Origin: Pontibacter sp. G13
GTDB lineage: Bacteria > Bacteroidota > Bacteroidia > J057
DNA: 64,000 bases
Direction: 5' to 3'
NCBI RefSeq assembly: GCF_031851795.1
Contig: NZ_CP134696.1
Coordinates: 4,670,501 to 4,734,500 of the forward strand
Part shown: positions 34,180 to 43,271 of the stretch, in pieces
Layout: the number at the start of each line of letters is the position of its first letter
Position numbering within the stretch: the first letter of the stretch is position 1
The notes under the pieces: model-generated
Told to the model about the DNA's origin: nothing
What the model saw: the letters and a program-made list of their open reading frames with translations, nothing else
Databases searched by the model: none
Translations under genes and position numbers: made by a program

Positions 34180-34280
34180 CATGCTTTTGCCGGGTTTTAG
34201 ACACTGCCGCAAGCCATATGCCTGTATTTTCGAGGATTGTGTTAGTGGGAAAATATGGTCCTTGATTGGACTACATTTCT

Positions 34281-34607
34281 CTACCAAAAACCACCCGGGG
34301 TAGATTGCAATCGTTTGACTGGCTGATGATTGCCTATATGACTGTCCAGAATTTCTGGCAAATCAGACGGTTGCACTGGTCCGTACAAGGTGAGATCATG
34401 TAGGACGCGAACTGTCACGCCGTGTTCACAGTTTCTCATACAGGCACCGGGTTGGGCTTTGACCTGATCTTGCCAGCCTCTCAGATTGATTTCTCGCTGG
34501 CAGGTTTCCAGTAGTTCGGCAGCTCCGAGATGGCCACAGCCGGGCGCCCCCTTCACTTTGGGTTTGACGCTATGGCAGATATGCAAGGTGGTCGAAATGG
34601 GTTCCAT
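34281..34607 (-). CDS. thioredoxin-like 2Fe-2S ferredoxin protein
   Basis: 108 residues. Four cysteines are spaced as in thioredoxin-fold 2Fe-2S ferredoxins: Cys11 (HICHSVKPK), Cys24 (GAPGCG), and Cys56 with Cys60 (PGACMRNCEHG). Another Cys (36) lies in the helix between. It probably carries one electron between cytoplasmic enzymes. No redox enzyme gene is adjacent; it is divergent from the prenyltransferase gene. The C-terminal 20 residues are not conserved-looking. Confidence 0.8.
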   Translation of the reverse strand: MEPISTTLHICHSVKPKVKGAPGCGHLGAAELLETCQREINLRGWQDQVKAQPGACMRNCEHGVTVRVLHDLTLYGPVQPSDLPEILDSHIGNHQPVKRLQSTPGGFW

Positions 34608-34744
34608 ATCGGCAAATTAGGAATTCAAATCTACCCTCCATTTGGAAATATGCCGAAAAGGACGGAACATTACCCAGTTATTGGTACACCCAACCTTCAG
34701 CTCAAACAGCGGAACACTTTATTATCCATCTTGTCACTCTCGAC

Positions 34745-35617
34745 ATGAAGAAATACCTGTCTCTGGTCAAATTCTCCCATACGATCTTCGCACTTCCTTT
34801 TGCGTTGCTGGGACTCTTTCTCGCCTTCCACTACATGGATATCCGTGGGCTTGAATTGGACAAACCTTGGTGGCAATCTCTGATCCTGGTGCTGATCTGC
34901 ATGGTGACTGCCCGAAATGCCGCGATGGGATTCAATCGATACATTGACCGAGACATCGACGCACAAAATGAGCGGACCAAAACCCGAGAAATTCCCGCGG
35001 GCGTAATCTCACCCAATAAGGCTCGACTGTTTGTGATCGTGAATGTCCTGCTGTTTATCGGCGCGACTTGGTTCATCAATCGGCTTTGCTTCTTCCTTTC
35101 TCCGGTAGCCTTGGCTGTGATTTTGGGATACTCTGTCACCAAACGATTCACAGCGCTTTGCCACTTGATTTTGGGACTTGGATTGGCACTGGCGCCTGTG
35201 GGTGCTTTCATTGCGGTAACAGGTGCCTTCGAATGGCCCCCTGTCATTTTGGGGATTGCGGTATTGACGTGGGTGAGCGGATTCGATATCATCTATGCCT
35301 TGCAGGATGACCAATTCGACAAAAGCCTCAAACTTCACAGTATTCCTGTTGCCTTGGGCCGTGAGCGTTCACTGATGGTTTCCAATCTCCTGCACGTCGT
35401 TTCAGGCAGTATGATCGTCCTGTTTGGGTATCTGATTGAAGGCGGCTGGTTGTTTGGTTTGGGGGCATTGGTCTTTTTGGGGCTGCTGCTGTATCAACAC
35501 CTGATTGTTTCTTCCAAAGACCTGTCCAGAGTGAATCTCGCCTTTTTCACCACCAATGGAATTGCATCGGTGATCTTTGGTGCCTGCTCGATTGCAGAAT
35601 TATTGATGGGAATTTAG
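34745..35617 (+). CDS. UbiA-family prenyltransferase
   Basis: 290 residues with about eight membrane helices. The first Asp-rich motif is NAAMGFNRYIDRDIDAQNER (about 58-77) and the second DIIYALQDDQFD (about 181-192); these bind the Mg-prenyl diphosphate. The pattern (FNRYIDRDIDAQNERTKTRE, LALAPVGAFIAVTG) fits the UbiA-like subgroup distinct from MenA. In quinone-making bacteria without ubiquinone this subgroup is proposed to be MqnP of the futalosine menaquinone route; that is inference, as no mqn gene is in view. Its last 4 bp overlap the end of the converging histidine kinase gene. Confidence 0.85.
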   Translation: MKKYLSLVKFSHTIFALPFALLGLFLAFHYMDIRGLELDKPWWQSLILVLICMVTARNAAMGFNRYIDRDIDAQNERTKTREIPAGVISPNKARLFVIVNVLLFIGATWFINRLCFFLSPVALAVILGYSVTKRFTALCHLILGLGLALAPVGAFIAVTGAFEWPPVILGIAVLTWVSGFDIIYALQDDQFDKSLKLHSIPVALGRERSLMVSNLLHVVSGSMIVLFGYLIEGGWLFGLGALVFLGLLLYQHLIVSSKDLSRVNLAFFTTNGIASVIFGACSIAELLMGI

Positions 35618-36690
35618 GTAAATGGCAGGGCCAATTGGTCTGTCGTTTTCTCTGGATTCTTCAGCGTGAAAAAGAACGTGGTTCCTTGATTCGGCTTGGA
35701 GGTGAGCCAAATCTTACCTCCATGCTGTTCCACAATCAATTGGCATAAACTGAGTCCAATGCCGCTTCCTTGATAATTGGAGGCTTGTTCGGCACGACCA
35801 AATAGCTTGAAGATTCTTTCCTGCTCTCTCAGGGCTATGCCGATCCCATTGTCTTGAACTTCGAATTTCCAGCCGTTTTCTTGGGCAAATCCTCGTACCA
35901 CCACCTCGTGGTTCCGTCCGGGATGCTGAAATTTCAGGGCATTGGTCAGCAGATTTTGGAATAGCTGCTTGAGCCGAGTACTGTTGCCATAAATATGGGT
36001 CGGCATGCATCCCAGCTGTAGCGAGGTCCCTTCGAATTGTACCGACAAATCCTGTCTGATCTCCTCGATCATTTGGGTAGGATTGATCCGATCGATCGTC
36101 ACTTCTTCCCCCTTTTTCAGCACGTAATAGGCAAGCAGATCACGTGTGAATTTCTCCATCCGTTTGGTGGATTCGATGATCTGATCGAGCACATCTTTGC
36201 TACCCGTCGCCAGTTCATCCGGCATCTGCCGTTGCAGCAATTGGGAGAAATTGGCGATGTTCTTGAGGGGCTCTCGAAGGTCGTGGGTGACTGTATAGGC
36301 AAATTGCTCAAGCTCTTCGTAGGCATCTCGATAGGCATTGAGCTTTTCGAGTAACACCTGTGATTCGGGGCTTGGCACATTGGGCCTTAATTGGGATTCA
36401 GGGCCCAAGGTCAAGACCGATAGCCTGAGGTGAGGGGATCTATGCTTGCGATAGATTTCCACATTCTGGAATTGTCCTGCTTCCAATACAGGATGAATGA
36501 ACATGGTCCGATGGGGTTGGTTTTCCATGACACGGCATCCATGTCGGATCACCATCTGCATCAGTTCTGGCAGGGGCGTGCAGACATCTTCACCCGGATG
36601 GAACCGCTCAGCCAATTGAGGGTCCCGATGGGTGACACGTCCATAGGTATCGATCGTCACAGAAAAATTCTGTGGAATCCTATTTTGCAT
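35614..36690 (-). CDS. soluble sensor histidine kinase
   Basis: 358 residues, no membrane helix. The N-terminal 100 residues are a probable sensor region, too divergent to name (possibly PAS). A HisKA domain follows with the H-box VTHDLREPLKNI (His136), then the ATPase domain with N-box LLTNALKF, G1 DNGIGI and G2 GSGIGLSLCQLIVEQHGG. It should autophosphorylate in the cytoplasm and pass phosphate to an unlinked response regulator; none is encoded nearby. The kinase half resembles that of the next gene, so the two are probably paralogs. Confidence 0.88.
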   Translation of the reverse strand: MQNRIPQNFSVTIDTYGRVTHRDPQLAERFHPGEDVCTPLPELMQMVIRHGCRVMENQPHRTMFIHPVLEAGQFQNVEIYRKHRSPHLRLSVLTLGPESQLRPNVPSPESQVLLEKLNAYRDAYEELEQFAYTVTHDLREPLKNIANFSQLLQRQMPDELATGSKDVLDQIIESTKRMEKFTRDLLAYYVLKKGEEVTIDRINPTQMIEEIRQDLSVQFEGTSLQLGCMPTHIYGNSTRLKQLFQNLLTNALKFQHPGRNHEVVVRGFAQENGWKFEVQDNGIGIALREQERIFKLFGRAEQASNYQGSGIGLSLCQLIVEQHGGKIWLTSKPNQGTTFFFTLKNPEKTTDQLALPFT

Positions 36691-36842
36691 AATTGCCTGA
36701 AATCAAAACGCACCAATATGGGTGCAAAGTAGCAGGAGGTGGGAAACCAATCAGGAGATTCTAGCAAGGATCTGGGCCTGATGTGACAAATATATGATTA
36801 TCTGAGATTTTTCAAGCAAAAGGTTCCTTTTTGGAATCATTC

Positions 36843-38699
36843 TTATTTTGGAGAAGTAAAGGATGTCCCGGGTAGAAATAGCCGAATGCATGTACCTTGA
36901 CCAACTAACGATGATAGGGTGATTCTGCCCTGATGTTGCTGGACGATTTTCTTACATAGCGCAAGCCCGATTCCAGCACTGTTCTGGCCAGGTTTGGGAT
37001 TGAAGTGCTTGAATAACTCAAAGACAGCATCCTGCTGCTCTTCCGGAATCCCGAGGCCATTGTCAGTCACGGTGATATCCCATCCATCCGGGAGCATATC
37101 GCACTGAATATGGACTTCTGGAGAGCGATCCGGATGGCGATATTTGATGGCGTTTGAAATGAGGTTTTGGAACAATTGTTTGATTCTCAAGGGCTGGCCA
37201 TAGAGTTGTTTGGGGAAGGCTTCAAATAGGACCTCGGCATCAGTTTCGCGGATTTGTCTTCCTAAACCAGAGAGAATTTGTTCCTGCAACTCAAGTGTGT
37301 CGAAATACTCAAATTGCGGAACACCTCCATCCAATCTGGCGAATGACAGCAAATCTCGGATCAGGCGATCCATATTCTTGGCAGACCGGATGATGAGTTC
37401 GAGATACTCCGTGGCAGTCTGGTCCAATTCTTCGCCATATTTCCGTTTGAGAAGCTGCGAAAATCCCGTGAGCGTTCTGAGCGGCTCCCGCAGATCATGC
37501 GATGCTACATAGGCGTATTGTTCCAGTTCGCTATTGGACTGAATGTATCGTTCGAGTTCCTCGTTTTTCCGCCGAAGCTCGCGTTCCGTTTTCACCAGAT
37601 TGGTTACATCTGTAGCAAATAGGAGAATGCCCTTGATTTCTCCATCCTCATCATAGAACGGCAGCTTGTCGGTACGGACCCATTGATCTCCCGTTGACGA
37701 TTGGTGGCGCTCCACGATTCCCAAGACGGGCATCCCTGTGCGCATGAGTCGCTTGTCGTCTTCGTAGTATTTGTCCGAATCCTCAGGATACAATTCGCGG
37801 GAAGGCCTTCCTTCAATTTCTTCGATGGGTAGATCGAGGTTTTCTGCTACCCGCATATTCACCTTGAGGATATTGTTGGACAAATCCTTCTGCATGAACA
37901 TCACAGGCATGGAATCGAGAATATATCGGGTCTCGTAGTACTGCTTGTTCAGCTGTGTCTCTGCATTCTTTTGGTCGGTGATTTCAGACATGAACCCCAG
38001 TACCTGCTTCAATTTCCCATCCTCTGATCGCGTGAAAGCCTGTTCTTTGCAGAGAAACCATCGGCAATTACCTGATTCGTCCAAAATTCTGAATTCGGTA
38101 GTCTCAATACCTGCGTCTAGGGGCTTGAGTCTTCTTCGAGCCGAAAGCAATTCTGAAACATCTTGATCATGGACTAGAGAGGTCGCCAATTCCATCAGGG
38201 AATCCGTCTCGCGGAAATTATGCCCCAAAAAATAGCCATCGCTATTGTCATAGACCAATTTCCCTGACTGCACATCTACGATATAGAGAAAGTCATCCAA
38301 TCGTGTGACCATCTCTCGGAAGTTGGGCACAGAGGTCCTTTCTACCGCATGATCGGGCTGACAAGTCAGGAGAAATTGTTCCTTGCCTTCGTGTTGGGTA
38401 ATGGAAAGCTTGCACTGGACGTATGGATGGGGACTTTGTCCCCCTGTAGAGAGGTGTCTCCCTTCCCAATGACCGGGATCGGGAAAATAGGTAAGAAGTG
38501 CATGCTGAATGAAAGAGGTGATCTGAGCAGGTAGGATATCCGACAAGGGATAATCCGAGTGATGGGCATTCCAGAAAGTCCAAAAGGCTGGTGTCCCATA
38601 CAATACGATACCGTCCTGAGACAGAACCGCCATCGCAGGGAGGTATGCCTCAAACATATCTTTGGCCCGAGTCTCTTTCGAAGGGTGTGCAGAATCCAT
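36843..38699 (-). CDS. soluble PAS-domain sensor histidine kinase
   Basis: 618 residues without membrane helices. Three PAS-like domains precede the kinase: about 15-110, about 125-245 (FLYIVDVQSGKLVYDNSDGY, CRWFLCKEQAFTR; ends with EITDQKNAE) and about 255-370 (ILDSMPVMFMQKDLSNNILK; ends TDVTNLVKTEREL). A coiled linker leads to HisKA with ASHDLREPLRTL (His401), then N-box LISNAIKY, DNGLGIPEE and AGIGLALCKKIVQQHQG. Likely a cytoplasmic sensor of redox state, small ligands or light through PAS. No response regulator gene is near. Same strand and 152 bp upstream of the smaller kinase. Confidence 0.9.
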   Translation of the reverse strand: MDSAHPSKETRAKDMFEAYLPAMAVLSQDGIVLYGTPAFWTFWNAHHSDYPLSDILPAQITSFIQHALLTYFPDPGHWEGRHLSTGGQSPHPYVQCKLSITQHEGKEQFLLTCQPDHAVERTSVPNFREMVTRLDDFLYIVDVQSGKLVYDNSDGYFLGHNFRETDSLMELATSLVHDQDVSELLSARRRLKPLDAGIETTEFRILDESGNCRWFLCKEQAFTRSEDGKLKQVLGFMSEITDQKNAETQLNKQYYETRYILDSMPVMFMQKDLSNNILKVNMRVAENLDLPIEEIEGRPSRELYPEDSDKYYEDDKRLMRTGMPVLGIVERHQSSTGDQWVRTDKLPFYDEDGEIKGILLFATDVTNLVKTERELRRKNEELERYIQSNSELEQYAYVASHDLREPLRTLTGFSQLLKRKYGEELDQTATEYLELIIRSAKNMDRLIRDLLSFARLDGGVPQFEYFDTLELQEQILSGLGRQIRETDAEVLFEAFPKQLYGQPLRIKQLFQNLISNAIKYRHPDRSPEVHIQCDMLPDGWDITVTDNGLGIPEEQQDAVFELFKHFNPKPGQNSAGIGLALCKKIVQQHQGRITLSSLVGQGTCIRLFLPGTSFTSPK

Positions 38700-38880
38700 C
38701 GAGTAGTAGTAATGGAGAGATGAAACGGGAGGAATTCAATGTGTCACCGGGGCGTCGGGAGAAAATTTAATCTTCTGATACCCATGAATATAGGAATTAT
38801 TCATGGTTTCGTCAAGAACTGGAATGCCCAATTGCGCTCATCATTTCCGAACCGGGGACATTTTGAAAAAGTGACATTGA

Positions 38881-39837
38881 CTAATCGCGAATCAATTCGC
38901 GCAATCGGTCAATGCCGAGTTTTCGACCACACAGAACGAGTACCACCTGCTTGTCCCGATATTCAGCAGCAATCCTCCGGAAGGTTGCCAATGCTAGCCC
39001 GGCAGCACCTTCGACCATCCATTGGTGTTTTTCGAGCAGATACCGGAGGGCGGCTTGAATGTCTTCCTCCGAGACAAGCTCCATCCGATCGACATACTTT
39101 TGGCACAAATCAAAGGTGATGCTGCCCGGCTCCAATCCTCCTGCAGTTCCATCGGACCAAGTAGGGTAGGTAGCTACCTCGATGATTTCGCCTGCCTCCA
39201 AGGATCTGTGCATCGCAGGGGATTTCTCCGGAGAGCAACCGATAATCTCGATACCTGGACGAGCGCCCTTTAAATATCCCGCTGTCCCAGAGATCAACCC
39301 GCCTCCGCCCACAGGTACAAACACAGTGGAGAGATCAGGTAACTGCGCGAATAGCTCCAGACCCATTGTCCCTTGACCGGCGACTACTGCCTCATCATTG
39401 TAGGGAGAAATGAAGGATTTTCCGGTTTGGGCGGAAGCTTCTCTCGCGGCAAGCTCCGATTCGAGTGGATCTGTTCCGATGAATTTCAATTCGACCCCAT
39501 ACATGCGCATGTAATCGATCTTGCTTTGGGCAGTTCCATTGGGTAGATAGATTGTACCGGGAACGCCTAGCTTGTGGCACATGTAGGCAAAGGCCGATCC
39601 GTGATTTCCCGTGGAGGCGGTAATCAATCCACGATTACGCGCTTCCTCCGAGGCAGATAGGATGTGATTGGCCGCGCCTCTGAGCTTGAATGAACCAGTG
39701 GTCTGAATATGCTCCAGCTTGAGCCAGACCTCGGCTCCGGTATCTCGGCTGAGCCATGGCGAATATTCAACGGGCGTCTTGAGGATATATGGGCGAATGC
39801 GTTGTTCGGCGAGTTGGACTTGGCGATGTACGTTCAT
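38881..39837 (-). CDS. threonine/serine dehydratase (PLP-dependent ammonia-lyase)
   Basis: 318 residues, tryptophan synthase beta-like PLP fold. The PLP lysine K51 lies in TTGSFKLRGA, the substrate loop is TASTGNHGSA, the phosphate loop is PVGGGGLISGTAGYL, and LVLCGRK lies near the C-terminus. It should convert threonine to 2-oxobutyrate or serine to pyruvate with ammonia release. It lacks the C-terminal regulatory ACT domain of biosynthetic IlvA, so a catabolic or housekeeping role is more likely. The frame opens at 39927; the Met at 39837 gives the family N-terminus. Divergent from uxaB. Confidence 0.9.
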   Translation of the reverse strand: MNVHRQVQLAEQRIRPYILKTPVEYSPWLSRDTGAEVWLKLEHIQTTGSFKLRGAANHILSASEEARNRGLITASTGNHGSAFAYMCHKLGVPGTIYLPNGTAQSKIDYMRMYGVELKFIGTDPLESELAAREASAQTGKSFISPYNDEAVVAGQGTMGLELFAQLPDLSTVFVPVGGGGLISGTAGYLKGARPGIEIIGCSPEKSPAMHRSLEAGEIIEVATYPTWSDGTAGGLEPGSITFDLCQKYVDRMELVSEEDIQAALRYLLEKHQWMVEGAAGLALATFRRIAAEYRDKQVVLVLCGRKLGIDRLRELIRD

Positions 39838-40004
39838 TTTTGGGGTACTATCTGTCTGAATTCCTTCCAAAATAGCATATAATTTAATTTTTGGGCTTGA
39901 TTTGCTTGCAAGGACCCAGCGTCCCAAAGCGAATCAAACTTGAATGGTTGGATGCCCGTAGCCATCGAATCCGTAATCGGGAATCCGCATAAATAGATAA
40001 CCCG

Positions 40005-41540
40005 ATGAATCCTTTATTGACCCAATCCCTACTCGCTCAATTGGACCCCAACCAAGTCCAATTGCCTTTGCCGGAAGACGCAGATCGTCCTGCTCGTATC
40101 CTCCAGTTTGGTACCGGAGTATTGCTCCGCGGCTTGGTCGATTATCTGGTAGATGCAGGCAATCGTAGCGGAGATTTTGATGGTAGAATTGTCGTCGTTC
40201 AATCTACCGGCAATTCCAAAGCTCAGCAATGGCAAGCGCAAGATGGCCTATTCACGATCCAGATGGAAGGGTTTCGCGCTGGAAACTCTGAGAAGGGCGC
40301 CATCATCCCCGGTAGTGTCTGCCGAGTGTTGGCTGCTCGTGACGAATGGGATGATTTGCTGGCCTATGCCCGAGATCCACGCATGGATATCGTCGTGTCC
40401 AATACCACCGAAATCGGTCTCCACTTCAAGGCAGAAACCATTGGCGATACTTGCCCTGACACCTATCCAGCAAAACTTACCGCACTGTTGTATGAACGCT
40501 TCAAGCATTTTGAGGGAGCGCCAGATAAGGGGTGGCTTGTCCTGCCAACCGAATTGATCGCAGGCAATGGTTCTCTGCTCAAGTCCGTGGTGTTTCAGCA
40601 TATCAAAGGGCAAAACTGGCCTGAGGAATTTGCCACTTGGGTCACTGCGAATGTACATTTCTGCGATACCTTGGTGGATCGGATTGTACCGGGCAAACCG
40701 GGAGATGAGGAGCATGCTGAATTGGAGCGACAATTGGGCTATACAGATCCGATGATGGTCAAGTCCGAATTGTATGCGTTGTGGGCTATCGAGGGAAAAC
40801 CCGAATGGGCAGATCGCTTGGGATTTGTCAAAGCCGGAAAGGGAGCTGTTCTGACCGAAGATATCACGCCGTATCGTGAGCGAAAGCTCCGAATCTTGAA
40901 TGGGTCGCATACCCTCAGCGTGGCAGCGGGACATTTGGCTGGCTTGGAGACCGTCCGTGAAATGATGGCGGATGACGTGATGGGACCTTTTGTGGAACGT
41001 GTCATTTTGGACGAAATCGCAGTGGGCCTTCCTGTCGATCCAGCAAGTGCCCAGGCATTCGGAAAAGAGGTTATTGATCGATTCCGAAATCCTTTCCTAC
41101 ATCACAAATTGCTCGATATTACCCTTCAATACACCTCCAAAATGAAGGCACGCAACGTGCCCAACTTCCAATATTTCCTCGATCATGCGGGTACTGGAGC
41201 CCCGCTAATGGCAATGGGATTTGCCGCATTCCTGCATTTTGCGCGTCCTGTGAAGGAAGATTTAGGAAAATTCTACGGCGAATGGAATGGCCAATCCTAT
41301 TTGCTGAGAGATGATCAAGCTTCCTACTGGTGGAATCTGCACCAGAATTTCGATGTGCAAGATGTTGACCAAAGGCGCGATTTTCTTACAACCGTTTTGA
41401 CCGATGAGGAACGATGGGGAATGAATCTCCTATCTCTCGGGAATTTTGGGGAAATGGTTACAGCCGCCTATGAGGATATCTTGACCATTGGGGTGCGGGA
41501 GTCTGTGTCCAAACGACTGAAAGTTAGTGATTTGAGGTAA
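40005..41540 (+). CDS. uxaB: tagaturonate reductase (altronate oxidoreductase) UxaB
   Basis: 511 residues, mannitol dehydrogenase / UxaB family. The Rossmann start ARILQFGTGVLLRGLVDYLV (about 29-48), the SNTTEIGL motif, LPTELIAGNG, and the catalytic segment RERKLRILNGSHTLSVAAGH (Lys and His) are present. Expected reaction: NADH-dependent interconversion of D-tagaturonate and D-altronate in galacturonate breakdown, in the cytoplasm. No uxaA, uxaC or kdg gene is in the window, so the rest of the route must be elsewhere. Specificity versus mannonate reductase rests on overall resemblance only. Confidence 0.85.
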   Translation: MNPLLTQSLLAQLDPNQVQLPLPEDADRPARILQFGTGVLLRGLVDYLVDAGNRSGDFDGRIVVVQSTGNSKAQQWQAQDGLFTIQMEGFRAGNSEKGAIIPGSVCRVLAARDEWDDLLAYARDPRMDIVVSNTTEIGLHFKAETIGDTCPDTYPAKLTALLYERFKHFEGAPDKGWLVLPTELIAGNGSLLKSVVFQHIKGQNWPEEFATWVTANVHFCDTLVDRIVPGKPGDEEHAELERQLGYTDPMMVKSELYALWAIEGKPEWADRLGFVKAGKGAVLTEDITPYRERKLRILNGSHTLSVAAGHLAGLETVREMMADDVMGPFVERVILDEIAVGLPVDPASAQAFGKEVIDRFRNPFLHHKLLDITLQYTSKMKARNVPNFQYFLDHAGTGAPLMAMGFAAFLHFARPVKEDLGKFYGEWNGQSYLLRDDQASYWWNLHQNFDVQDVDQRRDFLTTVLTDEERWGMNLLSLGNFGEMVTAAYEDILTIGVRESVSKRLKVSDLR

Positions 41541-41601
41541 GGTGGTAAATTTCGACCTTTCCAAAGGTATCGGTTTTAAGCATTTCTGGAATAGGGTCCA
41601 G

Positions 41602-41635
41602 TTGTTTTCATGTACGATATTTTTCTCTATATTCG
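41602..41635 (+). promoter_or_regulatory. possible promoter of the OmpA gene at 41675
   Basis: TTG at 41602, a 23-bp spacer, then TATATTCG at 41628 (one mismatch to TAnnTTTG). The leader would be about 35 nt. Confidence 0.4.
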
Positions 41636-41674
41636 AGGGCGAGTATAGTTCCTCCTAGCGTTAAACAGGACCTT

Positions 41675-43063
41675 GTGATGAAAAAGTTTTACATGCTCTG
41701 GGTGTTGTTGCTCGGTGCTCTTGGTGGCGTGGCACAGCCGTCAAGTGGATTCGAGATCGATACCGTATATTTTGGATTCGACAGTTTCTTCTTGAAGGAA
41801 GAATCCAAACAATCTCTGGATTCCCTGATCGGGAAGTTCACCAGCTATCCTTATTACTACGTCGAAGTCTACGGACACACCGATTCTATCGGGTCTGACG
41901 TGTATAACTTGGATTTGAGTGAACAACGCGCACGTGCTGTAGCCCTCTACTTGACGGAGCAAGGCGTTTCCCTCGATCGGATCACCTATGAAGGATTGGG
42001 TACCAATAAGCCCGTAATGACCAATGACTCCTATTTTGGTCGCCTTCAAAACCGTCGCGTTGATATCGCAGTGGTCTACACCACCGAAAATTTGGTTCCA
42101 GAAGATACGACCCCTGTGGTTGTAGAGGTCGTGGAGGAACTTCCTCCTGCCCCCAAAGTGGATACCATTTATTGCGACTACAAGCCTTTCATGATCAACC
42201 CTGCCAAGCAGACGGTTGTATTCACCCCGAAAGGAACCAAGCTCGTCATTCCTGAACAAGCTTTTGTGACAAACTCCGAGGAGCTGTCCGTCGAGATGAA
42301 GGAAATGTTTGAGCGAGTCCAGATGGTGGAATCTTCCATGCCGACGATTTCCAAAAACGGTCCGTTGGAATCCCCCAGTATGTTTGCTTTCACTGTCAAG
42401 GATGGCCGCCGCTTTCCTCGAATCAATGAAGGCGTGACATTCGAAGTGGAATTGCCAGCAGGTCGCCGTGATGCCAATATGGCTGTCTACAAAGGAAACG
42501 GTGGTTCTCGTGGAGGATCTCGCAAAAAAGGAAAAGGTGCTTCTGCTATGGATGCAGGTGATCCTAATTTCCCCGCGGTCAAGGTCTGGAAGAAGTTGGA
42601 AGGAGATGAGGTGCGCTACCTTGGAAAGGACAAGAAATACAAATTCGGAGTGACTGATCCCGGTCGCTACGCCGTGGCTCGCCCTTTGTACTACTCTCAG
42701 AATACTCCACGCGATGACAATGGCATCGACATTTTCGTGAAGTTCAAAGGCAAGCGTTTCCCCAAGACTACCTCTACCATGATCATGGGGGAGACAGTCA
42801 AAACTTATATCCCGTTGAAAAAGGAGTCCGATCGCGTCTACACGGCTCAGAAAGTGAAGTTTGTGGACGAAGGAACCAACATGGTGTTGTTTGCAGTTCA
42901 ATTTGATGATGATGGAAACCCATGGATCATCGAGCGCGAATTCAAAACCTCCCAAGCCAAAGGGAAATCAGACGGTGGAAAGACACGCAAGAAATTGAAG
43001 ATTAAAGCCAAGTTCCGCAAAATTGATAAGGACGATTATCAAGACATTTTGCAAGGGCTCTAA
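41675..43063 (+). CDS. OmpA-family protein with unrecognised C-terminal domain
   Basis: 462 residues, signal peptide about 1-20. The OmpA-like peptidoglycan-binding domain is at the N-terminal end (about 28-135): FGFDSFFLKEESKQSLD, VEVYGHTDSIGS, NLDLSEQRARAV and GRLQNRRVDI. This is the reverse of the usual order, in which OmpA is C-terminal. The remaining 320 residues contain FTPKGTKLVIPEQAFV, a ZU5-like beginning seen in Bacteroidota surface proteins, a Gly/Arg/Lys-rich stretch (about 275-290) and a very basic C-terminus (KTRKKLKIKAKFRKI). It is probably periplasmic, bound to the cell wall. Terminator at 43088. Confidence 0.85.
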   Translation: MMKKFYMLWVLLLGALGGVAQPSSGFEIDTVYFGFDSFFLKEESKQSLDSLIGKFTSYPYYYVEVYGHTDSIGSDVYNLDLSEQRARAVALYLTEQGVSLDRITYEGLGTNKPVMTNDSYFGRLQNRRVDIAVVYTTENLVPEDTTPVVVEVVEELPPAPKVDTIYCDYKPFMINPAKQTVVFTPKGTKLVIPEQAFVTNSEELSVEMKEMFERVQMVESSMPTISKNGPLESPSMFAFTVKDGRRFPRINEGVTFEVELPAGRRDANMAVYKGNGGSRGGSRKKGKGASAMDAGDPNFPAVKVWKKLEGDEVRYLGKDKKYKFGVTDPGRYAVARPLYYSQNTPRDDNGIDIFVKFKGKRFPKTTSTMIMGETVKTYIPLKKESDRVYTAQKVKFVDEGTNMVLFAVQFDDDGNPWIIEREFKTSQAKGKSDGGKTRKKLKIKAKFRKIDKDDYQDILQGL

Positions 43064-43087
43064 TCGTTTAGCATAACACACAACTAC

Positions 43088-43115
43088 AAAGCCCCCATCT
43101 TTTGGGGGCTTTTTG
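43088..43115 (+). terminator. terminator of the OmpA-family gene
   Basis: AAAGCCCCC / GGGGGCTTT perfect 9-bp stem with a 7-nt loop, followed by TTGCG. Confidence 0.9.
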
Positions 43116-43220
43116 CGTTTAATAGCTCCTACTTGACATCGGGTTTTGACTAGCCCAATCGTCGAAAAGATGGAGAGAAAACTGTCATTTCTCGGACAGT
43201 GATTTTCTGTGGGAAAGTAT

Positions 43221-43228
43221 TACCTTTG
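43221..43228 (+). promoter_or_regulatory. -7 promoter box of trxB
   Basis: TACCTTTG, perfect TAnnTTTG, 43 bp before the trxB ATG. An ATTTTC tract about 18 bp upstream may serve as the -33 element. Confidence 0.5.
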
Positions 43229-43271
43229 TTCACTTCCCACTGGTTTGTGCGAATAACAATCTGATATTGAT

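Noticed and set aside
41741-42955. A 404-codon minus-strand frame opposite the OmpA-family gene
   Set aside because: Low-complexity His-, Phe- and Arg-rich translation without family features; shadow of the plus-strand gene.
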